Shown here: positions 14,794-22,187 of the stretch, one piece after another
How positions within the stretch are numbered: position 1 is the first letter of the stretch
How the letters are laid out: every line of letters starts with the position of its first letter
Assembly: GCA_003023535.1 (NCBI GenBank)
Contig: PXSC01000019.1
Span: 1-29,641 of the forward strand
Length of the DNA stretch: 29,641 bases
Source of the DNA: Halobacteriales archaeon QS_9_70_65
GTDB lineage: Archaea; Halobacteriota; Halobacteria; Halobacteriales; Haloarculaceae
Reading direction: 5' to 3'
Translations under genes and position numbers: made by a program
Notes under the pieces: model-generated
Database searches by the model: none
What the model was told of the DNA's origin: nothing
What the model saw: the letters and a program-made list of their open reading frames with translations, nothing else

Positions 14794-15517
14794 ATGGACG
14801 ACCCCTCCGACCGGGACCCGATGCAGCGAGGCTCCTCTCGCTTCGAGGACGTCGAGCAGGCGGTACACAGGGCCGACGAGTCGCCGTCCGGGTCGCCGCC
14901 GGCCGGACGGTCGGCGCCGCCGTTGCCCTCGGCGTCGGCGGTATCCTCGTTCTCGGGCTCGTCACCGGCGTCGTCGGGCTCGCCGGCGGCGCGGTCGGCC
15001 TCTCCTTCGAGGTGCTCTCGCTCGTTTCCATCGCCGTCGGGCAGTACGTCGGCTTCATCGGGCTCGGAGCCGCCTACCTCCGGGCCCGCGGGTTCGGCTG
15101 GCGCCGCCTCCGCTCGTACCTCGGCGTCCGGCTCCCGACGCTCCGCGAGGTCGGGGTCATCGCCGCCGGCTACGCCACCATCATCGGCACGCTCCTGATC
15201 GTCCTGAGCGTCGCACTGCGGTTCCTGCCGGAGCCGGCGGAAAACGGCGGCGCGGAGACGTTCGCCAACAACCCGGAGCTGATTCCGGCCGGCATCGTCG
15301 TGATGTTCCTCGTCGTCGGCCCCGCCGAGGAGTTCCTCTTCCGTGGTGTCGTCCAGAACCGCCTCCGGGAGCGGCTCTCGGCCGTGCCGGCGGTCGCCGC
15401 CGCCGCCGTCATCTTCGCGTCGCTCCACGTCATCGCGCTGGCCGGCTGCTGCTGACGGTTTTGCTGCTCGGCAGCATGGCCGGAGAGAACGTCGGATTCC
15501 TGTCGGCGCTGGTCTGA
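14794..15517 (+). pseudogene. CPBP-family intramembrane metalloprotease, disrupted twice
   Basis: CPBP (Abi/Rce1-like) proteases are multi-pass membrane enzymes with motifs EExxxR, FxxxH and HxxxN/D. The soluble start (ATG 14794, MDDPSDRDPMQRGSSRFEDV) is in one frame. The membrane part is in another from about 14890 (VAAGRTVGAAVALGVGGILV, then FEVLSLVSIAVGQYVGFIGL). It contains PAEEFLFRGVVQNRLRERL and FASLHVIALAG. The second lesion at about 15445 removes the helices with the HxxxN motif, after which LLLTVLLLGSMAG and a stop at 15517 form a plausible native C-terminus in a third position. Without the last motif it should be inactive. Confidence 0.75.
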
Positions 15518-15662
15518 CCCGACCGGAAAGCGGACTCCTCGCGATCCGAGCGTCGTCCGAAGAACGGCGAGTTTCGCCGACCGGCGGCCGCCGCTCCGAT
15601 CTCTCGCGGCGCATGCCGGTCGTCGGAACCGCGGGCGGTCCGACCGTCGACGCGAACGCGCG
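15518..15662. other. Short convergent intergenic region
   Basis: 145 bp between the convergent CPBP and peroxiredoxin genes. No coding sequence, hairpin with a T-run or known motif is seen. Confidence 0.4.
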
Positions 15663-16139
15663 TCAGGCGGCCTCTTCGGCGGCCGCGATGAGTTCCTCGT
15701 AGTCGGGCTCGTTGGTCGGGTCCTCGGCGACCCACTCGTAGCTGACGGTCCCCTCCTCGTCGAGCACGAAGACCGCCCGATCGGCGACGCCGTGCAGACC
15801 GAGTTCGGGGATGTCGACGGCGAGGTCATAGGCGTCGATGGCCGCGCCGTCCATGTCGGAAACGAGGTCGAACTCGAGGTCGTACTCCTCGGCAAAGGCC
15901 TCGAGACTGAACGCCGAGTCGGCGCTGACGCCGAGGACGGTCGCGCCGGCGTCCTCAAACTCGCCGATGCGGTCCTGGATGGCGACCATCTCGTTGCTGC
16001 ACGGCGGCATGAACGCTCCCGGGAAGAACGCCAGTACGACCGGGCCGTCGCCGAGGTGCTCCCCGAGGTCGAACGTCTCGTGGTCGCTGCCCCTGTACGT
16101 CGTGCTGAACGTCGGTGCCGTCTCGCCGGTGGAAATCAT
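15663..16139 (-). CDS. Peroxiredoxin (AhpC/TSA, BCP-like) with Met in place of the active-site Thr
   Basis: Peroxiredoxins reduce peroxides through a cysteine thiol. The 158-aa protein matches the archaeal thioredoxin-fold peroxiredoxins: GETAPTFS at the start, VVLAFFPGAF before the active site, GVSADSAFSLEAFAEEYDL and RAVFVLDEEGTVSYEWV later. The peroxidatic Cys is Cys47, but the universal PxxxTxxC motif reads PGAFMPPC here, so Thr44 is Met. The Thr normally hydrogen-bonds the peroxide, so activity should fall sharply. No second Cys is present, which makes it a 1-Cys type. It is transcribed toward the CPBP remnant and is divergent from the pilus operon. Confidence 0.88.
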   Translation of the reverse strand: MISTGETAPTFSTTYRGSDHETFDLGEHLGDGPVVLAFFPGAFMPPCSNEMVAIQDRIGEFEDAGATVLGVSADSAFSLEAFAEEYDLEFDLVSDMDGAAIDAYDLAVDIPELGLHGVADRAVFVLDEEGTVSYEWVAEDPTNEPDYEELIAAAEEAA

Positions 16140-16382
16140 AGCGTCAAACGGTACGATCGCCAGCGGTCTGAACCCGGTGGTACCGGTCGGTGCCGCCGAG
16201 CCCCGACCGCCGCTACGACCGGGCGACGAGCCGTCGGCCGGCAGCGCTGGCGCCCACCGGCAGGAGCGGCGACGCCGCCGGCGCGAGACGATCGACGGGA
16301 GCGCCGCCGACCACCGGGCGGCTCGGAGGTCGTCCGGACGTACCCCGGGAGTTCATATAGGAGCGGGCGACCAGGCCGTCGC
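16140..16382. promoter_or_regulatory. Divergent control region between the peroxiredoxin gene and the pilus operon
   Basis: About 240 bp separate two outward-facing genes. TTCATATAGG at about 16353-16362 is the best TATA candidate for the operon, about 25 bp before the ATG at 16383, which would make the operon mRNA nearly leaderless. No gene is visible inside. No clear operator dyad was found. Confidence 0.45.
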
Positions 16383-16745
16383 ATGCCGCCGAACGACCAC
16401 GATCGGGATTCGCTGTCGCGCCGGCTCGACGCCGTCGAGCGGGCGCTCTCGGAGGAGGAGCCGCTGGAGCGGGCCGACCGGCTCGACGACCTCGAGACGC
16501 GGGTGGCCGAACTGGAGGCGGCCGTCCGGGCGATCCGCGGCTACGTCGGCGAGGTGCGCGCCATCAACGAGGACGTCGAACGCCCGGGGTCGACGACGTC
16601 GCGGCGGCCGGACACGGAGCCGGATGATGGGAATTCGAGGACGAACGCCGGAGCGGACACGGACGCAAACGTGGACGCGGACGCGGCTGCGGACGCCGAC
16701 ACCGACTCGACGGTGGACGTCGACGGCATCTTCCGGTGGGGGTGA
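16383..16745 (+). CDS. Coiled-coil protein, first gene of the pilus/Tad-like operon (DUF7310-like)
   Basis: The 120-aa protein has an N-terminal helical part (residues 8-62) with heptad-like Leu/Ala spacing (LSRRLDAVERALSEEEPL, then LDDLETRVAELEAAVRAIRG). A disordered tail of Asp/Ala repeats (DTDANVDADAAADADTD) follows, ending in DGIFRWG. It fits the coiled-coil proteins that I recall heading this haloarchaeal operon (DUF7310 by memory). It has no signal peptide and is probably a cytoplasmic adaptor or partner of the secretion ATPase, which is inference. The next gene starts three bases after the stop. Confidence 0.75.
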   Translation: MPPNDHDRDSLSRRLDAVERALSEEEPLERADRLDDLETRVAELEAAVRAIRGYVGEVRAINEDVERPGSTTSRRPDTEPDDGNSRTNAGADTDANVDADAAADADTDSTVDVDGIFRWG

Positions 16746-16748
16746 CCG

Positions 16749-17249
16749 GTGATCCGGGTCGTCCTGGCGGTGACGCTGTCGACCGCGCTGCTCGGAGCGA
16801 GCCTCCCGGCCGCCGAGCGGGCCGAGCGGGACCGCAACGCGGCCGTGGCGACGAACGAACTCGAGGAACTCGCCCGGACCGCCGACCGCCTCGCCGCCGA
16901 GAACGACCCCGTCGCGCCGGCGGCGACACCGGCGACGGCGACGATCGTCGTGGCGCCGCCGGTGCCGACGGTCACCGACGGCGGTCGAATCGTCGTCGAC
17001 GACGACCGGCTGGCGTGGGTGCCCGCGACCGGCGAGGCCCGGAGCGTCGACCCGGCGATACGGCTCCGAACGCCGGCGCCGCTCGTCGTCGCCGACCGGA
17101 CGCGACTGCGGCTCGCCCTCGTCCGGACCGACGACGGCCCGGCCGTCCGGGTCCGCCGGGCCCGTCGGGCGAGGGTTGAAAAGGGAAGCCGCAGCCAGAC
17201 GGCCCGTGTTCGGGAGCCTGCTCTCGTCCGAGGAGGACTGCCGGTGTGA
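16749..17249 (+). CDS. Short exported protein of the pilus operon (DUF7311-like)
   Basis: A GTG start at 16749 gives MIRVVLAVTLSTALLGASLP, an N-terminal hydrophobic segment like a signal or pilin-type anchor. A helical stretch with ERAERDRNAAVATNELEELA follows, then an Ala/Pro/Thr-rich and beta-rich domain (ATIVVAPPVPTVTDGGRIVV). This layout resembles minor pilin-like components and fits the haloarchaeal family placed here in other genomes (DUF7311 by memory). The 3' end overlaps the ATPase gene by 44 bp if the ATPase starts at 17206, so the last ~15 basic residues may be poorly conserved. No enzyme motif is seen. Confidence 0.7.
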   Translation: MIRVVLAVTLSTALLGASLPAAERAERDRNAAVATNELEELARTADRLAAENDPVAPAATPATATIVVAPPVPTVTDGGRIVVDDDRLAWVPATGEARSVDPAIRLRTPAPLVVADRTRLRLALVRTDDGPAVRVRRARRARVEKGSRSQTARVREPALVRGGLPV

Positions 17250-18882
17250 GACGGCCTTCGAGCGCGACCGGCTGTGCGTCGACAGCGACGACTGCCCGGG
17301 CGAGGGGCGTCTCGCGGAGTCGGCGCCGTGTCGGGCGACCGTCGTCGGGGCCCTCGAGGAGCGGGACGCCGACGTCGTCTCGACGCGTGCCGCCGGCTTC
17401 GAGCGGGCCTACGAGGTCGCGGGCGGGCGGGGCGGCGCTCCGGCCCGGACGGCCGCCGAGACCGGCCTGGCGGCGTTTCTCGAGGCCGACTACGAGGGGT
17501 TGCTCCGACCCAGCGTCGGCCCGACGGTCGCCCGCTCGCGGGTCGCCACGCGGCCGCCGCCGGACGTGACGTTGCGGGACCGCTACGAGCTCGACACCGG
17601 CGCCGTCGTCCGCCGGTACGAGCGCGACGGGCTCGACACCTACCACCTGATCCCGGCCGAACACCGGCTGGACGCCGACGCGACCGCGACGCTGGCCCGT
17701 GCCTACGAGCGGCTCGCTCGGGGGGCCGTCGCCGGCGGCGACCGGGCGCCGGCCCGGGCGGTCCGGTCGGTCGCCGGCGCCGATCAGCCGGTCGAGACGC
17801 TCGTCGCCGCCCTGCGGAAGCACACCACCGGGCTGGGCGTCATCGAGGACTGCTTCGCCGACCCGGCGGTGACCGACGCGTTCGTGACGGCCCCGGTCGA
17901 GGACAACCGTATCCGCGTCCGTCACGACGGGGCGACGCTCCGCACGAACGTCCGGCTGACGGCCGACGGCGCCGACGCGCTGGCCTCGCGGTTCCGCCGC
18001 TCCAGCGGCCGCGCCTTCTCGCGGGCGAGTCCGACGCTGGCCGCCACCGCCGACGCCGGCGACCGGCGGGTCCGGGTCGCCGGCGTCACCACGCCCGTCA
18101 GCGACGGCGTCGGCTTCACCTTCCGCGCCCACGACGAGTCGGCCTTCCGGCTGTCGGATCTCGTCGACAACGGGACGCTCGCCCCGGCGACGGCCGCCTT
18201 TCTCTCCGTGGCCGTCCGTCGCGGGGCGGCGACGCTCGTGGCCGGCGCCCGCGGCGCCGGCAAGACGACGCTGCTCGGGGCGCTGCTGTGGGAGCTGCCG
18301 GTCGACGTCCGGACGGTCCTCATCGAGGACACGCCGGAGCTGCCGGTCGGCGAGCTGCAGGCGGCCGGCCGGGACGTCCAGCCGCTCCGGGTCGCCACCG
18401 GTGACGGCGCCTCCATCGAGCCGACGGAGGCGCTCCGGACCGCCCTCCGGCTCGGCGACGGCGCCATCGTCGTCGGCGAGGTCCGCGGCGAGGAGGCGAC
18501 GGTGCTGTACGAGGCGATGCGGGTCGGCGCGGCCGACGGGGCCGTCCTCGGGACCATCCACGGCGGGGGCGGCGAGTCGGTCCGCGAGCGGGTTGTCACG
18601 GATCTCGGGGTGCCGGAAACGGCCTTCGCCGACACGGACCTCGTCGTCACGCTCGAGGCGTACGACGACGGCGACGGCCGGCGGCGACGGCTCCGGGCGG
18701 CCGAGGAGGTGCGCCGGACCGACGACGGCGTCGGCTTCGCGACCGTCGCGACCGAGGGGTCGCTGTCGCTCGACGGCTGTCGCACCCTCGACGCGCTCGC
18801 GGGGCCGACGGAGACGGTCGCCGACATCCGGGCCGAAATCGACCGGACCGCCGACGAACTGGCCGGGCGATGTCGCTGCTGA
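17206..18882 (+). CDS. Secretion ATPase of the type II/IV (PilB/TadA/VirB11-like) family
   Basis: This hexameric ATPase powers pilus assembly at the cytoplasmic side. The 558-aa protein has a Walker A motif GARGAGKTTLLG at about residues 347-358, an Asp/Glu box (VLIEDTPELP), Walker B GAIVVGEVRGEEA (about 420-432) and the His box LGTIHGGGGESVRERV (about 448-463). The N-terminal domain has a Cys cluster (CRCETAF, LCVDSDDCPG, APCRATV) that probably binds zinc. GTG 17206 (VFGSLLSSEEDCRC) is preferred to TTG 17176 because it gives the usual short start before the Cys cluster. It overlaps the upstream gene by 44 bp and the platform gene by 13 bp. Confidence 0.9.
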   Translation: MFGSLLSSEEDCRCETAFERDRLCVDSDDCPGEGRLAESAPCRATVVGALEERDADVVSTRAAGFERAYEVAGGRGGAPARTAAETGLAAFLEADYEGLLRPSVGPTVARSRVATRPPPDVTLRDRYELDTGAVVRRYERDGLDTYHLIPAEHRLDADATATLARAYERLARGAVAGGDRAPARAVRSVAGADQPVETLVAALRKHTTGLGVIEDCFADPAVTDAFVTAPVEDNRIRVRHDGATLRTNVRLTADGADALASRFRRSSGRAFSRASPTLAATADAGDRRVRVAGVTTPVSDGVGFTFRAHDESAFRLSDLVDNGTLAPATAAFLSVAVRRGAATLVAGARGAGKTTLLGALLWELPVDVRTVLIEDTPELPVGELQAAGRDVQPLRVATGDGASIEPTEALRTALRLGDGAIVVGEVRGEEATVLYEAMRVGAADGAVLGTIHGGGGESVRERVVTDLGVPETAFADTDLVVTLEAYDDGDGRRRRLRAAEEVRRTDDGVGFATVATEGSLSLDGCRTLDALAGPTETVADIRAEIDRTADELAGRCRC

Positions 18883-20552
18883 GCCGCCTGGCCGAGCGTT
18901 CGCCTCGGGAAACGCCGCCGTCGGCGCTGGAGACGGCGGCACCGTTCCTCGACCGCGACCCCGTGGAGATCGCCGCGGCGGCCGACGGGGCCGGGCTGGC
19001 CGTCGGCCTCGTCGCGCTGCTCGCGGCCGTCGTCGCCGGGCAGCCGGCGCTGGTCCTCGTCGCCGGCGGCCTCGGCTACGGGGCGGTCGCCGCGGTCCGG
19101 GGCGGCGCCGTCGCGGCGGCCAGCGCCCGCCGGAGCCGGGCGCTCGGGGCCGCGCCCGAACTGGTCGGCCGTGCGGTCCTACAGACCCGGGTCGTCTCGA
19201 CCGCCGAGGGCGCGGCGGCCTTCGCCGCCGAGACCGAGGGCCGTCTCGGCGACCGCCTCGCCGACCACGTCCGCCGCGCAAGGGGGACGCCGCGGTCGGG
19301 GCTGGGGAGCTTCGCGGCCGCCTGGCGGGAGTCGTTTCCGGCGCTGCACCGGGCGCTGACGCTCGTCGACGCCGCCGCGGGCGCCCCCGCCGAGGAGCGG
19401 GATCGCGCCCTCGACCGGGCGATGGCGGCGATACTCGACGGCACGCGCGACCGGGCGGCCGACGCCGCCGACGCCGTCCGCGGCCCGGCGACGGCGCTGT
19501 ACGCCTTCGGCGTGCTCCTGCCGCTGGCGCTCATCGGCGTCCTACCGGCGGCCGGTGCCGCCGGAATCGAGGCGACGCTGCCGGCCGTCGTCGCCCTCTA
19601 CGACCTCGCCCTGCCGGCCGTCCTACTCTGTGCGAGCGGCTGGCTGCTGGCGAACCGGCCGGTCGCCTTTCCGCCGTCGCCGGTCGACCGCGACCACCCC
19701 GACGTTCCGGACCGCCGCTGGCCGCCGGTCGCGGCCGGCCTCGCCGTCGCCGCCGTCGGCTGGGTCGGCGCCGGCGCCGTCCTCCCGCCGTGGACGCGGC
19801 CCGTCGCGGCCGCGGGAGCCGGCCCCGGGGTCGCGCTCGTGATCCGATACCGTCCGGTCGTTGCGGTCCGACGACGTGCCGATCGGCTCGACGACGCCCT
19901 CTCGGATGCGCTGTACCTCGTCGGCCGCCGCGTCGCCGACGGTATCGCCGTCGAGCGGGCCGTCGCCGATGCCGCCGACGAACTCGACGGCGTCGCCGGC
20001 GAGGTGTTCGAGGCGGCGGCCAGACGGCAGTCACAGCTCCGCATCGACGTCGAGGCCGCCTTCGACGGCGAGTACGGCGCCCTCGATACGGTGCCGAGCG
20101 GCCGGGCCCGCGGGGCCGCCAGGCTGCTCGGCACCGCGACGCGGGAGGGCCCGCCGGCCGGTCGGGCGCTCGTCGAGACGGCCAACCACCTCGACGACCT
20201 CCGCCGGGTCGAGCGCGAGGCCCGCCGCAATCTGGCGCAGGTCACCTCCACGCTCGGCAACACCGCGGCGTTTTTCGGCCCGCTCGTCGGCGGCGCGACG
20301 GTCGCCCTCGCCGACGCCGTCGGCACCGCCGGCGCCCTCGAGGGCGGCGCCCCGGAGACCGCCGGGCTCGGGCTCGCCGTCGGCGCGTACGTCCTGCTGC
20401 TGGCGGTGCTTCTGACGGCGCTGTCGACCGGACTCGCCCGCGGGCTCGACCGAGCGACGGTCGGCTACCGAACCGGTGCCGCGCTGCTCGCCGCGGCGGC
20501 GACGTACCTCGTCGCCTTCCGTGCGACCGCCATGGTGGCCGGAGGTTTATGA
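18870..20552 (+). CDS. Membrane platform protein with two type II secretion F (TadC/PilC-like) domains
   Basis: The 560-aa polytopic protein is the inner platform on which the ATPase acts. Hydrophobic pairs occur at about residues 42-72 and 215-260, another pair at about 285-325, and further ones at 465-515 and 530-558. Two cytoplasmic F-type helical regions lie between them: residues 75-215, with a shorter AAAWRESFPALHRALTLVD core, and 335-465, with LSDALYLVGRRVADGIAVER and LGTATREGPPAGRALVETAN. The ATG at 18870 overlaps the ATPase stop by 13 bp. Double F-domain platforms are usual in haloarchaeal pilus systems. It is intact. Confidence 0.88.
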   Translation: MSLLSRLAERSPRETPPSALETAAPFLDRDPVEIAAAADGAGLAVGLVALLAAVVAGQPALVLVAGGLGYGAVAAVRGGAVAAASARRSRALGAAPELVGRAVLQTRVVSTAEGAAAFAAETEGRLGDRLADHVRRARGTPRSGLGSFAAAWRESFPALHRALTLVDAAAGAPAEERDRALDRAMAAILDGTRDRAADAADAVRGPATALYAFGVLLPLALIGVLPAAGAAGIEATLPAVVALYDLALPAVLLCASGWLLANRPVAFPPSPVDRDHPDVPDRRWPPVAAGLAVAAVGWVGAGAVLPPWTRPVAAAGAGPGVALVIRYRPVVAVRRRADRLDDALSDALYLVGRRVADGIAVERAVADAADELDGVAGEVFEAAARRQSQLRIDVEAAFDGEYGALDTVPSGRARGAARLLGTATREGPPAGRALVETANHLDDLRRVEREARRNLAQVTSTLGNTAAFFGPLVGGATVALADAVGTAGALEGGAPETAGLGLAVGAYVLLLAVLLTALSTGLARGLDRATVGYRTGAALLAAAATYLVAFRATAMVAGGL

Positions 20553-20576
20553 ACAAAACCGCGACCAACCGACTAT

Positions 20577-21044
20577 ATGTTCGAGGCGCCACTCGACGCC
20601 TGGTACGTCTGGGTCGGGCTCGCGGCCGTCGCCGGTACGGCCGTGGGTGTCGTGACCGCGATGCCGGCCGTGCCGCCGCCGGACGCGACGGGGGCCGCCG
20701 AAACGGTCGACGCCGTCGCCGCCGGCGAACACGCCACCGTCGAGGAGCGACCACTGCCGAACGCCGAGGCGATGCGGGTCGGCGTCGACTCGCTGTCGCT
20801 CCGCGGCCCGGGCGGGACGACGCACGCCCGGTTCGGCTACGGGCCCGTGACGCCGGTTGCTGGCAACGGCCCGCTGGAGGCGGTGCTACACGGAACGCCG
20901 CCGGCACGCGCGTTCGACTCGCCGGCGGCGCTCCGGCGTGCCGCGGCTGCCGCGCGCGACCGCCGACCGCGGTGGACCGCGACCGACCGACTCGTCGTCC
21001 GGCGGATTCGCTGGGAGGGGGTCGATGTCGTCCTCGTCGGGTAG
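20577..21044 (+). CDS. Membrane-anchored pilus-operon protein of unknown function (DUF7283-like)
   Basis: The 155-aa protein starts at ATG 20577 (MFEAPLDAWYVWVGLAAVAG). One N-terminal membrane helix covers about residues 8-32, and the remainder lies outside or at the membrane face, ending in RRIRWEGVDVVLVG. It matches the size and layout of the family found directly after the platform gene in other haloarchaea (DUF7283 by memory). The 24-bp gap after the platform gene contains GTTTATGA just before it, a possible internal TATA. The gene overlaps the next by 20 bp. A role in the pilus base or a minor pilin is inferred from context only. Confidence 0.75.
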   Translation: MFEAPLDAWYVWVGLAAVAGTAVGVVTAMPAVPPPDATGAAETVDAVAAGEHATVEERPLPNAEAMRVGVDSLSLRGPGGTTHARFGYGPVTPVAGNGPLEAVLHGTPPARAFDSPAALRRAAAAARDRRPRWTATDRLVVRRIRWEGVDVVLVG

Positions 21045-21423
21045 GGCGCAGACGGAGCCGCTCGCCGCCCTCGTCGCCGTCTTCGCGCTCGGCGTCGGGC
21101 TGTCGCTCTACGCCGGCGCGCTCGACGCGACGCTGCCGGCGCTGACGACCGACCGGGAGATGGCGCCGTACGCCGCCGACCGGCTCGTCGCCGAGTCGTC
21201 GGCCTTCGGCGCCGTCGTGCCGCCGCTCGAGGACCACGTCGCCCCCGCCCGGCCGACCGGATACGAGCTGAACGCCTCGCTCCGGACCGACGAGGGAGCC
21301 TGGACCGCCGGCCCCGACCGGTCGTCGGCCGCCGAGTGCGTCGACAGGTCCGTCACCGTCCGCGTCGCCCCCGGGCGCGTCCGGCCGGGGCTCTTGGAGG
21401 TGTGCGTGTGGCCCGCGGCGTGA
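21025..21423 (+). CDS. Pilin-like exported protein of the pilus operon (DUF7285-like)
   Basis: The 132-aa protein begins MSSSSGRAQTEPLAALVAVF, with the hydrophobic stretch running on to about residue 30. A short positively charged leader, then a Gln-Thr-Glu-Pro followed by a hydrophobic helix, is close to archaeal type III (pilin) signals, where the helix forms the filament core. The C-terminal part carries two Cys (ECVDRSVTVRVAPG and LLEVCVWP) that could form a disulfide outside the cell. The ATG at 21025 overlaps the previous gene by 20 bp, and the next gene overlaps its end by 16 bp. The DUF number is from memory. Confidence 0.72.
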   Translation: MSSSSGRAQTEPLAALVAVFALGVGLSLYAGALDATLPALTTDREMAPYAADRLVAESSAFGAVVPPLEDHVAPARPTGYELNASLRTDEGAWTAGPDRSSAAECVDRSVTVRVAPGRVRPGLLEVCVWPAA

Positions 21424-22187
21424 GCACCGTCCTCGACGTGGCGGTCTGTCTGCTGCTCGTCGGGGCGGCGCTGGCGACGTTGTCCGGGATTCCACCGTCG
21501 CCGGCCGCCCAGCCGGAGGTCGACGCCGACACCGCCGCCCGGACCGTCGCGACGACGACGACCGGCGTCCCCGTCGACGGTCGGACGCGACACGGCACGC
21601 TCGCGACGCAGTTGGCGGACGCCGCCGTCGCCGGAGCGACGCTCGACGACCGCCGGCTGGTCGAGACGGCGTACGACGAGGCGGTCGCCGACGCAACGGA
21701 GGCGGAAACCGACGACCGGGTGTTCGTCACCGCCACCTGGGAACCCTACCCAGACGCGACGGTCTCCGGCCGTCTCAACGCAGGACGCCGTCCCCCCGAC
21801 AGTGCCGACGTGGCCGCGACGACCCTCGTCGTCGACAGCGGCGTCGACGCGCCGACGGCTTCGACGTTCGACGCGCTCGCCCGCGAACTCGCGGCCGCCG
21901 TCGTCGACAGGCTGTTCCCGCCGCGACGCACCCGCGCGGCGCTCGTCGACCCGCGGACGTCGGCCCGGGCTGCGACACGCTATCGGACCGCGGCCGCCCG
22001 GCTCGGGGTCGACGTCGACCGGGCGGTCGCCGACGCCGACGCCGCCGCGGCCAACGAGGCACTTGCCGCCGGGCTCGCTTCCCGGTTCGAGCCGGAGCTC
22101 CGCGACCGGTACCGGACGCCGGAGGCGGCCGCCGCCGCGCTCACGGCCGACGAGGTCGAGATCGTCGTCAGGCGGTGGGACCGATGA
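21408..22187 (+). CDS. Exported protein of the pilus operon (DUF7284-like)
   Basis: A GTG start at 21408 gives VARGVSTVLDVAVCLLLVGA, which is Arg-Gly followed by a hydrophobic helix of about 20 residues, as in pilin-type signals. The mature part (about 235 residues) is helical and rich in Ala, Arg and Asp, ending in VEIVVRRWDR. At 259 aa it is long for a simple pilin and may be a minor or tip component. The start overlaps the preceding stop by 16 bp, and the end overlaps the next ATG by four bases (ATGA). No enzyme motif is seen. The DUF number is from memory. Confidence 0.72.
   Translation: MARGVSTVLDVAVCLLLVGAALATLSGIPPSPAAQPEVDADTAARTVATTTTGVPVDGRTRHGTLATQLADAAVAGATLDDRRLVETAYDEAVADATEAETDDRVFVTATWEPYPDATVSGRLNAGRRPPDSADVAATTLVVDSGVDAPTASTFDALARELAAAVVDRLFPPRRTRAALVDPRTSARAATRYRTAAARLGVDVDRAVADADAAAANEALAAGLASRFEPELRDRYRTPEAAAAALTADEVEIVVRRWDR

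Noticed and set aside
16972..19281. 769-codon minus-strand frame across the secretion ATPase
   Set aside because: A pure Arg/Pro/Gly shadow. The plus strand has Walker A, Walker B and F-domain motifs.
18401..21145. 914-codon plus-strand frame across the platform gene
   Set aside because: Arg-rich out-of-phase shadow of three overlapping genes; no domain.
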